From Tubiluchus corallicola (lineage: Eukaryota; Priapulida; Priapulimorpha; Priapulimorphida; Tubiluchidae): a DNA stretch of 64,000 nucleotides. Within the stretch, counting starts at the first letter, position 1; every line of letters begins with the position of its first letter. The translations under genes were made by a program, and so were the position numbers. Location of the stretch: contig JAQGDQ010000283.1 of the NCBI GenBank assembly GCA_030141605.1, positions 1 to 64,000 of the forward strand, read 5' to 3'. The notes under the pieces are model-generated. The model was given only the letters and a program-made list of their open reading frames with translations, was not told the origin of the DNA and did not search any database. Positions 45,079-55,800 of this stretch are shown here, one piece after another.

Positions 45079-46254
45079 TTTCACGAACTAATTTCTCGTG
45101 TGTTGTGAATTGTAAATTTTAGCCAATGGGGTAAAAAGCAGTACTCTAATTAACTTTTAGAGCGCAAAAGAAATTCAGAATCAAACTACAGAGCCAAAAT
45201 TAATTAATAACGAGACATAGAAATGCTTGTTTTTTATTTTGTACGCGCAATATACTCTCCCCTTTCCTTTTGAAATTATAGCCTTCAATAAAAGCCACAG
45301 GTTATGAAATACTCTATTTAGATGTTTCAGCAGTTAACCATCCTCTGAATAAAATGTCAAGGAAAAATGGTAAGTAAACGACCCGGTAACGAGATCATTC
45401 GTGCTAGTGTATCAGAAATTCAAAAGGACTGAATAGAATGCAGTAATTTTTAGCAAAATTAAGTCTTTATTACAATAGACAGAAAGTTGGCACAACTTTT
45501 AAGCCGAAAGGGGAAATCTGCAAGAAAGTGCAACAAGATACAGAATTCTTGTTATTGAAACACTACAACCTCTACGAGTTATCTTTTTGTATCATAATTG
45601 GAAGTAGTCATGTCACTGAAGTGCCCAGGTACATACGAATGCGGGTAAACGGCACGAATGACTCACAAAAATTGGTAAATTTCGTGCCTCAAACAATATT
45701 GTTTCTACTCGACAAGTTCGGTCAGAACCTTGACCAGCTTATACTTTTAAGTACCCTTCTATGAATCTATGATGACCAATGACTTTTTAATCAGGCTCAA
45801 GAATAATTGCCAAGTATGTGCCAACATAAAAACATCTGGAGCAGTTAGGTTGGGAAGCAAGTTAACAATGGAAGGACGAAACAAGCAATGAATAAAATTG
45901 CCAAAAAATTGCAAGCGACTTCAATTTTGAGGATGTCCCTTGCACGGCCAATTCTACCAGCACGGATTTAAACTGTGTTTACCATAGCAAGAGGCAGGGC
46001 ATTCCTTCCAGCGCATTCCTACATCTCGAGTTACTTAGTTATAGATGCAGAATGAGCACTGTGCGTGCACCCAAGACAACGCATTATTCAAGCGCAACAC
46101 TCAACAAGCTAAAAAACAGGGACTAAAATGAGAAAGAAGAATCTAGTTAGTCGTAAAAAACACCAATTATAAGTAAAAACAGTGTTAAAAAGTTGAAAAG
46201 TCATTTAGTAACTCCACAAATGACGATAGCAACAGTTATAGAATCAACAACATT

Positions 46255-46435
46255 ATTATTAGCGCCAACGTCGTCATCATCATTATGCTCATCGTCGTTA
46301 TCATCCTCATCATTATCATCATTTGCATCATCATATCATCGCCATCGTCATAATCATCATCGTCATCATTATCATCATTTGCATCATCATATCATCGCCA
46401 TCGTCATAATCATCATCGTCGTCATATCGTATCCT
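46255..46435 (+). repeat. ATC-rich repeat with a duplicated segment of about 55 bp
   Basis: ATC/CAT tracts in which a segment beginning TCATCATTTGCATCATCATA and running through ATCGCCATCG and TAATCATCATCG occurs twice in tandem. Confidence 0.85.
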
Positions 46436-46480
46436 ATCCTAATCATATCCTAAAAACGGAATTGATGAAGGTGAACTTAC

Positions 46481-46576
46481 TTGTTGAACTAACGCAATCG
46501 TCACTCTCCAGAGGTTAAAGAGAAGTATAAGTCCGGCTGCAATCACTGCTGCCCATTCTTGCATACTTAAAGCCAT
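46481..46576 (-). CDS. Candidate first coding exon: 32-aa membrane peptide
   Basis: ATG at 46576 in a strong context (GGTGGCATGG) with an in-frame TAA upstream. The 32 codons read MALSMQEWAAVIAAGL, then a hydrophobic ILLFNLWRVTIALVQQ, and end exactly at a consensus donor GTAAGT (46480-46475). The hydrophobic stretch could be one membrane helix. The exon ends in phase 0. The nearest good same-strand acceptor that I identified is that of paralogue B (42772). Joining them gives 12 more codons and a stop that overlaps the paralogue B ATG. Which exon it really joins is unknown. Confidence 0.45.
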
Positions 46577-47328
46577 GCCACCAAAGTGAATTTGGCAGGG
46601 TACGCGTTAACTTTGCTGCAGCTCAAAGACCGCTCCATGTTTTAATTTTGTAGCAGACGGTTTTTGTAATTTCCTGATTTGGTACTCTCAATACAAACGT
46701 TACATAGGTTTCGCCACACCGCAAGGTGTGTTACTGTGCCGTTTTAGCAGGAGCGCAAAACTAATGTGGATTTTGTAAGATGAAGCCAAGCGGTTCCGGT
46801 TGGCTAAGCGCACTGTATCTTTCTCTACTCTCAGTACCTCGGCTGGAATGATCTGGACACCAGATTCATGTGAGGTCATCATAGTACACGGGATTAAGGA
46901 TTATGAGATATTATTATTGCATGTCAAATGTCTTGAGAAAAATAAGTTTCAGACAAATAAGTCAGTGAGACATGTCTTGATAAACGACATGTATCATTTG
47001 ACGATAAATGACGAGAGAATGAGGACGGACGAAGGACAAAGCAATCTTAAATAAACAAAAAGCAAACAAATAAACAAGGCATCTTTAAAAGACTGACAGG
47101 CTTTTAAATCTTTTAATATTAAACAGCATTATAATATTAATATTAACCAATATTTAATATACTGTAAAATTAACCTATTTTACGCCGTACAATATAAAAC
47201 TGTGTATATAAAATCATGTTAGAAATTATTAAACTTTCTTATGTACATAGAACGAGTCAGCTTATTATTATTATTTGGGGCGCAAAAAATCAGTCGAGCA
47301 TTATTAGTTAGATGTAGTCACCAGATTA

Positions 47329-47469
47329 CTACTCCCAATGATACATGACAAATTCTTGTGGCTTCACTGCGCGTACATATCTCGACTTGGCTTCTTTGCT
47401 GGTGAGCATGAGCAAGCAACGAAGTTCAGGCACGTATCTATCATAGTTATCATCAGCAAGCACCCACAT
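47329..47469 (-). other. Unassigned coding-like ORF (possible terminal exon)
   Basis: 46 codons from ATG 47469 to TAG 47329-47331. The open frame extends about 10 codons further upstream, and an acceptor-like aaaaaacag ends three bases... just before the ATG. The translation is strikingly protein-like (LADDNYDRYVPELRCLL, SKEAKSRYVRAVKPQEF), with GC well above the flanks. No family recognised. It may belong with the ORF at 48205. Confidence 0.3.
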
Positions 47470-48204
47470 TCTGTTTTTTATACATTGTAGCTGTACTGGT
47501 CATCACATTCCTGCATTTTATTAATCATTTAAGAAACATTGTAATTATAAATTGTGCACGGGATGATTCTGATTTGCTCATCTACCCCCTAATTCCATGG
47601 ACCCACTATCCACCATTTTCCTACATTTACGGAAATGTTTTTGGTACTTGGGTTCTTCCTTTATTTTTGCTTTTTTCCTTATTTCACCATTAAGGCACTA
47701 ATATAGTTACTGAACTGGCAACGAAAATCACATAATTTCTAATAACTTTTTTCATTCGACCACGCGCGACGAAAGTTGCAGACTGTGGCACATATACGAT
47801 TTTTGTGGACGAAAAATGTTGAATGAAAAAAAATCTGATGTGTGTTGGCAAAAGTTGCGTTTTCAGAAAACATTAAAAAGTCACTATGACGTAATTTTCT
47901 GTGATGGGCTCGACAATATTATGTCTGATACGTAACAGTGTAATACGAATAGAGTGCTTTCGAATTCCAAGGCGCGAATTCATAGTCACAAAACTAAATA
48001 TAAGATATAACATATATATATATAATATAACATATAATAATATACAATATTGTGTAATAGTGTAAATAATTATTATTATATTATTGTAAATAATAACAAT
48101 TGCAAATTGTGTCAAATTAGTCAATAAAACATCTGACTTTAGTAAATCTCTGCTGTTTCAACATAAATATAGCCCAATATATTTTATTGTACTTTTTGAT
48201 ATTT

Positions 48205-48516
48205 TTAAACCAGATGGTGCTTTCTAAACTTGGCTTCCTCAGCCGTTACATGTGCACAGTGATATACGTAAAAAGATGATTCATGAAAAACGTGAATCAG
48301 AGGTGTCATATAATAATCTCCTAGAGCGAGTTTAGAACTTGGTGGTAACCCCCCTGAACAATGACCTAACATCTGGCTTTTGGCTTCATGATTCTGCACA
48401 GTGAATTCGCTGGGAGCTGCACGTTTTTGCGATTTGCGGTTTTGTGCAAATTTTATATAAAAATGTTTTTCAGTGTCAAATTTTTGACAAAGGAAATGGT
48501 TTTGGACGACTAATTT
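48205..48516 (-). other. Unassigned 103-codon coding-like open frame
   Basis: Open from just after TAA (48517-48519) to TAA at 48205-48207, without an early Met, so it would be an internal or terminal exon or a relic. The composition is mixed and protein-like (FTVQNHEAKSQMLGHC, LGDYYMTPLIHVFHES, HVTAEEAKFRKHH). On the same strand and about 0.75 kb upstream of the ORF at 47329. No family recognised, and a transposon origin is possible. Confidence 0.3.
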
Positions 48517-49371
48517 TTATGGAGGTATGAATTATAACTTTGGTGTTTAAAGGTAAATAATTAGAAAGTTGGGCGCCTAATTAACAGCTTTGAACTTTAA
48601 CATAAAGCATTTGATATATCGATAAAGTAAAAGTTTAAGCATATTATGCTATTAATAATATTCATCTTCCATTCAATTTTTCCAAATGGCTATTCCAAAA
48701 TTGACTGCAGAAATTATGGTACCAGGTATTACAATCGGAACTCATGAAAGCGTTTTGAAATTGCAGCACGCACAAAACTTCTGCTAGTACAAATCTATTT
48801 TAATTACTTTTTTTAAATTTGCTTTGAAACCAAAGTTACTTTTCCCATAAATATAAAAGATAGTTCAACTTAGTTACTCGTTATGTCCAAACCGATGTTA
48901 GTTTTGATGTTAGACGTCTGTTTTGCTTGTTGTTAGACGTCTATCTTGCTCTCACCACTTTCTCTTGAAAGCAGTTCCAGATACTGTAGTCCAACCGGTC
49001 TCATCTTTGTTGACAAATTTTTATCAGTGCTTTATCCTTATCACTGTGAAGACCATGACGTAACCTAGTTGATTTGATCTCTTTATTGTTTTGCTGTCAT
49101 GTATTGAATGCTTTATACCTCAGTGTGGCTGCTTTTCATTTGATGATTAGCTGACTTTTTTCTGACATTCAAATTCTTAATAAACAAAAAAAAACTTTTC
49201 GGCCATAACCTAAGAACTATTACGGTTATAAGCTTGTAACTTTCGCGGCGAAAAGCTAATATATTGTAATATCATGTTAACTTTAATTTGTTTCAAATTT
49301 CTCGTACTTTTTCTCGTAATTTTTTCTAATATTATTGTAGTCTAAACTTCGGCACAGTTTTTCTACGCCAC

Positions 49372-49484
49372 CTGGGCCCAGTTTCACAAAACCGTCACTA
49401 ACTTAACGACGTCGTTATTAATAGTCAAGTATGTGGAATAATGACGTCGCTAACTTAGTAACAACTTTGTGAAACCGGCCCCAG
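49372..49484. mobile_element. 113-bp palindromic MITE
   Basis: Starts CTGGGCCCAGTTTCACAAAA and ends TTTGTGAAACCGGCCCCAG. The two halves (through ACTAACTTAACGACGTCG and CGACGTCGCTAACTTAGT) are about 80-85 percent complementary over about 48 bases with a short loop. This is a typical hairpin MITE pattern with no coding capacity. It sits about 325 bases upstream of the plus-strand four-pass gene. Confidence 0.75.
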
Positions 49485-49717
49485 ATGTAAATGTAGCAAC
49501 ATAGAGAATTTTCCCAACTCGATCTTTCGAGAACGGCCACGGAAACGAATGGAAAATGTAAGCTGGATACAATGTTTCATCTCATGTTTCTACTTATCTG
49601 TACCAAAATAAAAATTGTAGCAATCTTTTCCTGTATCATAGGGACGAATCAACTGCAGTTTTACCTGACAGCCAGCCTCAACTAGTTAAAGGAGCGGATG
49701 GTTTAGTCTTTTCTGAT

Positions 49718-49728
49718 CTTTTTATACC
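49718..49728 (+). promoter_or_regulatory. Possible TATA element of the plus-strand four-pass gene
   Basis: TTTTTATACC lies about 85 bases upstream of the ATG at 49809, a plausible spacing for a TATA-driven start with a short 5' UTR. Weak evidence. Confidence 0.2.
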
Positions 49729-49808
49729 GGAGAATAAAACACTCAATAACAACGACAAAATAAGTATAGTGTGTGCACCGTTAACTTAAAGAATTCGCTG
49801 ATACAGCC

Positions 49809-50660
49809 ATGCCAAAGACCTGCACCAGTACCGTATTTATTCATCGATCTGATTCTCACCCCCAGGCAGAGAACGATGGATACAGCGTCCCCCTGAATCC
49901 CTCCCAAAGTCTGCATTCCCTACCCGAGTCCAGCACCCACACTTTAAGCCGACCACTGCCCAGAACGCCGAGCGACTTCAACACTTTCAGCAGACCAAAC
50001 GGCTCCGTCGCAGCGTTGTCCAGAAATTTTAGTCAGTCGTCAACTTTCCCGCGCACTTTTATTCCACAAGAAGTCACTAGCGTAACTGCTAGTCCGATAC
50101 TACCTCGCAAAGCTGCTGACAATAAAGGATGTCTTAAGCGTCTAGGAGAGACATTACCAAACTTCAATATCCGTGCTTCTTCCAGAGTTAACTACCTTGA
50201 TCAGAAGAAAACACGAAGACTGTCATATGTGCAAGCTGGCGTGGGCTTGGCCTGCCTAATTGTCAACATATTGAGATACACGAAAGACCTAGTTCATCCA
50301 CTGGCCCAAGAAGGAATGATATTAGGAAGTTGCTGCATTGTTGCCGGTGCAGTCGGGCTCATCGTTGTACGAAAGCAACTCAAACTCCTTGTGATCTTGC
50401 TTCTGGGAGGATCCATTGGTCTTCTAACGTTTTCTATTATGATTTTAGCAAAGCTCATCTGGCTTCTGCTGATACACGTGACCACGTGGAGAGTTAAAGC
50501 CATTGTGTACGATATCTGCGTGTTCATGGAAATCTCCGTGGCGATGTCACTTATTGTGGTGCTGAGCAAAGCTTTATGTTCCTGCTGCGCTTCGAAAAAA
50601 GGGAAGGCAGAGTTGTCTGGTGACGGAAAGACCTTCAATATTACTATAACAACAAAATGA
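49809..50660 (+). CDS. Four-pass membrane protein with a long Ser/Pro-rich N-terminus
   Basis: 283 residues in one uninterrupted frame, starting at ATG 49809 (CAGCCATGCC) and ending TGA. About 135 N-terminal residues are hydrophilic and rich in Ser, Pro, Thr and Arg, with repeated SRP/SxT-type sites and no signal peptide. Four hydrophobic segments follow at about 139-157, 166-187, 191-218 and 232-257; the last is followed by a CSCC cluster near the membrane, suggesting palmitoylation. The short C-terminal tail is hydrophilic. The arrangement (long cytosolic N-terminus, four helices, short loops) matches paralogues A and B, and the gene lies 7 kb from B on the opposite strand. The LCxVPD and ANxPG motifs are absent, so it is at most a distant relative. 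Function unknown. Confidence 0.8.
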   Translation: MPKTCTSTVFIHRSDSHPQAENDGYSVPLNPSQSLHSLPESSTHTLSRPLPRTPSDFNTFSRPNGSVAALSRNFSQSSTFPRTFIPQEVTSVTASPILPRKAADNKGCLKRLGETLPNFNIRASSRVNYLDQKKTRRLSYVQAGVGLACLIVNILRYTKDLVHPLAQEGMILGSCCIVAGAVGLIVVRKQLKLLVILLLGGSIGLLTFSIMILAKLIWLLLIHVTTWRVKAIVYDICVFMEISVAMSLIVVLSKALCSCCASKKGKAELSGDGKTFNITITTK

Positions 50661-50869
50661 ACAATACTGTGTGATTAAAAAGCTTAGGCTCCTGGGCATT
50701 GAGCAATGTAATAACGTAAGGCCATTATGTAATAACGAGAAAATGACGGGATTACGCATACAATGACAAAGCGAACAACGAACAATTGTGGAGGACACAA
50801 CACTTCATACAAAGCTACCATACGTGCATTCATAATAACCACCTTGGTAAACGATAAGCAAAGAAAGAC

Positions 50870-50875
50870 AATAAA
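50870..50875 (+). terminator. Polyadenylation signal for the plus-strand four-pass gene
   Basis: AATAAA about 210 bases after the stop codon. Further AATAAA-like sites occur at about 50975 and 51529. Confidence 0.45.
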
Positions 50876-50899
50876 GAAGAGAAAAATGTCAAGTGTAAT

Positions 50900-53800
50900 A
50901 GTGCAGCATTTGAGATTAAAATAACAAAAAATACATGAACAATGTCGAACATTTAACATTGAAACACATTCAAAATAAAATAATGTGGTGCGACTTAATC
51001 TGCGACGCCTTTGGAATAACAGTAATGTGAAAATGTAAAACACAAAAGAATGGCATTCAATAATACTTCATTAACAAAATGAATGTTGATTTGGTGTGAA
51101 AAATGTTTGTATGCCATATAAACGTAAAAGAGCATCTGGGTTGCACTGTTTGTGGCAATCGTACTAGATGCGCGAAGATTGGCAAATATCTAACGATATC
51201 TTCTCAATATTTACTCAAAAGCAAAATGTACATTGTTAAGGGATGAGGAAAACGGTTCAGTAACGCAGCTGTGTCAAAATAAATAATGCTGCGTGAACTA
51301 TTGCTGTTGCATTGTGTTGACTGGAATAGGTGTGTGCCCTGCTATCGAAGTGACAATGTCAAGTAACGTAGAGTAGACAGTCTTTCAATACTATTATTGA
51401 AAACATGCTATCAAACTCTGTACAGTGGAAAGGGTTTTAAGAATAGTTATCATTATAGCAAAAGGAAGAAAGCATTATTAAATTTGTTTGCTACCTGCTC
51501 TATATGATGTATGTTAATAACATCTTTAATAAATAAACTTGCTCGGGTATCATTTTAAAAGAATTTTCGTAAGATTAATTTCAGTAGGCAACAGATGTCA
51601 GCACCGTGCAACAAAAAATTTTGATGGGTTCATATTTTGTAGTTTCTGATGTGGATATATTAAAAAATATTATACGACATTCTATCAGAAATATTATTAA
51701 AAATTTGAAGCTTGTCTTCATATGCACTTCACAATTTATGACTTTTGCCAATTCACAAAACGACTTTAGTGACAAGCCTTATGAGTTATAACGATCAGTT
51801 ATCGCCTTACTCAAATGACTTACTCATTATGATCATTGAAACATTCATAATATTTTACATTTAATAAGGACCTCTGTCCTTACTACATAAAATAATGACC
51901 CCATTCGATTTCTGTAAACCTATGTTGTTTTGTCCACCGCCATCGCCAAAACAACAGTTAATGGATTTTCTTAATGTTAATTTCCGCGACGAGAGATGCT
52001 AGCACATTAACATTTGTACGTATATTAAAAAAAATCAATGCGCACTGAAAGAAAAATAACCAGAATTATTATTAAGACTTTTTAAGCTTCTCTGCGTATA
52101 CATGTTCCATCATTGTTTGTTCAATTGTTCGTGAAATGTACGATTTAAATAAATTTGAGAGGACCGACTTTAAGACCGAATTCTTACAAACAGCACCAGG
52201 TCACATGAAAATAAGCATACCTTTGGTGAACGACTCCCATCTGATTGATTATACATATTAAGCATTCCGAATGTATTATTATAAGTTTAACAATGACCCG
52301 CCGTATTGACACCTTCGTTGACCATTGTTATTATAAATGATTCACTGTCATTAAACCAGCTCTTTGTCCCCCATCCCAAGAGAAAGGACTCCCTTAGTGT
52401 TCTTACCTCTTGATTGAAAGAGGCATAATGTTAAACTTTTTAAAAGAATTTTGCTGTACCAACAGGGCATTTTTCTATCGTTACCATCATTGGCTAAAGA
52501 ACTTTACTAAAGTATTTCGTGAACCAGAGTATTGATTCAGCAAATTAATCATCCACCTCAAGCACAAGTTAACTAAACTTGTCTTGTTGAGAAAAGGGCA
52601 GTATTTTTCACGTGTGTGGTTTATTTACGCGCTTGCGTTCTGTGGCTTCATTGCCATTACCTTCCAAAGGAGAGCATCAAACTTCCTCGTGATCAAAGAG
52701 CACCGGCATCTACAATTCGCACGCTAGTCATCAAGTGCACTCAAAAAGAGTTACATTTTAGGTCAACTTGAATACAAACCTCCAGGTGAGTAGACTTGTT
52801 TTATTCTCACTGCAAGACCTAATATGTAAAATGTTATGGAAATACATTTATACTATAGTGTTCCTTTTTAAAAAGACGTAACGAAAAACAAAATGTTAGT
52901 CTGTTATTGAGAAGGCTTTCCAGTTAAATAACGCGTAATGCGTTTTCTGAATAAAGTTTCAAAATTTCATGTTTTTCTAATTTTTTTTCGTAATATTAGT
53001 TGTAGATTACGCTATTGCCAATATTCAGTCAGTCGCATACGTTGTATATGATTGACTGATATCCTGCCTCCCGTACGCAGTCTATATTATTTTACTTTGT
53101 ATACGCAATTTTTAACTAGAAAATAAAATCTATCTGTCTACCTATCATATTTTTAACTAATTTTGCTAACCCGGTTACTAGGTCCATTAGGCGACTGGAT
53201 GAGCTCGACTAAACGGCCGAAAAAATATTTAAGTAGGGTATCATTTATTCAACTACAGTAACTGTAATAATCAGATAACACATTTTAGCTGATATAATTT
53301 ATAGTACAATCAAAAGCGTTTTGTACGTTCTGCTTGTAATTCAAAACCTTTAGTAAGCGGTACTTTGTTTATTATGATATTAGCAGCTGTTATACAAAAG
53401 TGGAAAGTTTACGCAGATTGACGGACGTAATCCGTAGGAGCCTTCGTCTGGCAGAGGGACACACATTTTTACTTAAAATGTTATTTCTAAAAAATTTTAC
53501 AGAAAAATAAAGGATGTTTTCCTCTCTTATTTAGCAAAAACGACAAAACTACTCATCACAGTTACAACGTAATTGTTTTTTGAGGTAATATTTTCCGTGC
53601 GCCTGCCTATGCTGCAATTTGTCGTATTCAATAGAACTGAAATTTATTTTTCTCCGTCTTACAAATGTACAGTAACCATCTTCCAGTCTGCAAAGGTGCT
53701 ATAGTTTATACTTCTTGAGTACCCCACGGGTCATTTGCGGCTTGGCATCTTGTACACATAATAATAAATATATTATTAAATACTTTTATGTACAATGCTG

Positions 53801-54350
53801 TAATGATCATTGTGGATATATTTAATAAATAAATAAAAAATAATAAAAAAAATAGTATACAGGTAGATAGGGCCTAATTGCTAGTAATAAGTGAAAAGGA
53901 GAGAGGATAGCGAGCCGACCAAAAGATCATCAAGACCATCCTTTTAATGTAGTAAATGATTACAGACAGCACTAATGAATAATGAGGCACAGACAATAAA
54001 TTTATTTAACCAGCTTGATTTCCTAAATTAGTAGTTTCTAAAAACAACTGACGTAACTAACATATAATTTTATGTATATTTGCAGTTAGGTTGATAAACG
54101 AATGCTTGATCTAACAATATTATAAATTATTATGTTGCAGTGACAGAAAAAAGCACTAAATATAGTTTAAGCAATGATAATGCATCTTTAGTAATCTTCT
54201 ACAAATTATCAAAACAAAAGGAAGATATACATGACAACATTCTTGAGTCTAACGTTATGTGGTAATTAATTATAAAAAAATAAAACGTACTTAAGAGGAA
54301 AGGTTTTTTCATTATTAAGAGGAAAGGTTTTTTCATTATTAAGAAGCTAT
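50900..54350. other. Intergenic DNA
   Basis: AT-rich. The only notable item is the GC-richer segment ending in a consensus donor at 52785. Several A-rich simple stretches occur near 53760-53860. No gene supported. Confidence 0.45.
52620..52785 (+). other. Candidate non-coding first exon
   Basis: A GC-richer stretch (GCGCTTGCGTTCTG onward) without long open frames ends at ACCTCCAG|GTGAGTAG, a near-perfect donor (GT at 52786-52787). It could be the 5' UTR exon of a plus-strand gene whose coding part lies further right or beyond the window. Left boundary unknown. Confidence 0.25.
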
Positions 54351-54361
54351 TTTTCCAACGT

Positions 54362-54405
<44 letters not shown>

Positions 54406-54475
54406 GTACACACACGTGTGTGTGTGTGAGTGCGCGCGCGCGTGCGTGAGTGCGTGCGTGCGTATATATAAATAT
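54362..54475. repeat. (TA)n / (GT)n / GCGT compound microsatellite
   Basis: About 40 bases of TA, then GT and GCGT/GTGC units. A (CA)n-rich tract follows at 54602-54650. Confidence 0.9.
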
Positions 54476-54601
54476 ATATGTTATAACGATGAGCGGATGG
54501 AGCTGATACGCCGATTGTCGCATACTTGAGAAGAAAACTTAAAGTGGTAAGTTTAAAATTCGAGTGGGAGTGTCGAAAATAAAGGGCATTGTCGCCTTCG
54601 T

Positions 54602-54650
54602 AACACACACGCACGCACGCACACACACACACACCCAAACCCACACACAC
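54602..54650 (+). repeat. (AC)n microsatellite
   Basis: ACACACGCACGCACGCACAC-type tract of about 45 bases, complementary in kind to the GT tract 200 bases to its left. Confidence 0.85.
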
Positions 54651-54759
54651 TAATATGCTAATATTTAGCCATGAATAATTATTTTTTATAATTGTATTCC
54701 AGGTTAATATTCAGTGAGTTAGTTAATAATGTTAGTGCAAGTAAAAACTACTTAGTTTA

Positions 54760-55800
54760 AATAAATGTAGATATTGCTAGTGTAATTTACTAGTAGAGTC
54801 TTTTTAAGTTTAGAAGCCATGCAAGAAACTGAGGGGGAGTCTTTAATAATTAAATCTAACTTATTCCAAAGTTTTACTCCTTGATACCTGTTAGATTTTA
54901 ACCCATAAGTTGTTGCATTATCTCGGGATAAATGCTTCCTGGTAGCTTCTCTTGTGCAATAATTATGAATATCACTGACTAGAGTAAAATAATTAGAAAA
55001 TATTTTAACTAATTCTAACTGATGTATATCATGTATTTTTAAGGCTTGCAAGACATCAAATGAAGGCGTAGCATGTTCTCGACATTTGCTAAATGTAATT
55101 AATTTGACAATTTTATTTTGAGCAACGCATATTAAATTTAAGATTGTTTTATTGCCTGATCTCTAACAGAGTACGCAGTACTGAAAATATGGATACACAA
55201 GCGAATAGTAAAGGGTTCGGAGAGTGTTTCTGTCAAGAAAATGTCGCATTTTAGAAAATAATCCAATTAGCCTGTTGAGTTTGTGCAATATAAATTTTGA
55301 GTGCATATTCCTTGTCAGTTTATTGTCAACATGTAGTCCTAAATGTTTTATGTAGCTAGTCCTTATTAAGATGCTGTCGCCCATGTGAATAGTAAAAAGA
55401 TCATTACTTAAATCTGATGAGTGTCTTGATATTAGCTTGTACTATGTCTTAGTGTAGTTGACTGTAAGTTCATGAGCCATCATACAGGAATTAATTTTGT
55501 GGAGCTCATCGTTGATACGATGTTGTAGTTGTGTCAGAAATAACAGTGGGCCAATGGTGTAACCTTGCGGAACGCCACAGGAAACAAGGGAAATGTCAAA
55601 ATTGGTATTGTTTATGAAAGTGAACTGTCTTCTATTGTGCAAATAAGAACTTTGAGACTGCAAGATTTTGCCATTTATGCCATAACGTTCAAGTTTTTTT
55701 AGTAGTATATAATACTAAACAGTGTCGAAAGCTTTTGTAAGGTCAAGGAGTGTGCCACAAGTGATTAAATTTTTGTCTAAGTTAATAAGTCAGTAGGTAC
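54760..55800 (-). mobile_element. Decayed LINE fragment B (reverse transcriptase 3' half)
   Basis: Minus-strand pieces in order: SCGVPQG with TIGPLLF (55540-55590), then a jump that lacks the expected catalytic xADD block; KHLGLHVDNKLT with LYYSLVYPY (55163-55384); and a C-terminal stretch with YQGVKLWNKL (54752-55051). These are hallmarks of non-LTR retrotransposon reverse transcriptases of the CR1/L2/jockey type. The element is 5'-truncated, frameshifted and internally deleted, hence inactive. Its 3' end runs into simple repeats. Confidence 0.85.

Larger units (their letters stand above)
42772..46480. other. Probable intron/intergenic DNA upstream of paralogue B
   Basis: Contains GAT/ATG-rich sequence (42868-42990), CATT-rich sequence (43130-43260), a donor-like GCAG|GTGAGT on the minus strand at about 43880, a 63-aa minus ORF (43601-43792) and a 78-aa plus ORF (45528-45764). 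Neither ORF has support beyond its reading frame. The telomere-like tract is at 45049. Confidence 0.4.
46577..49371. other. Region between the membrane-peptide exon and the plus-strand four-pass gene
   Basis: Carries two coding-like minus-strand ORFs listed separately (47329 and 48205) and a third open frame at 46700-46882 that begins MMTSHESGVQIIPAEV. The rest is AT-rich, with ATATA/TAATA sequence near 48000-48100. Confidence 0.4.

Noticed and set aside
49374-49484. Possible structured RNA gene
   Set aside because: The near-perfect palindrome with the same ends on both arms is better explained as a MITE.
50294-50638. 114-aa minus ORF
   Set aside because: Antisense shadow of the plus-strand four-pass gene.
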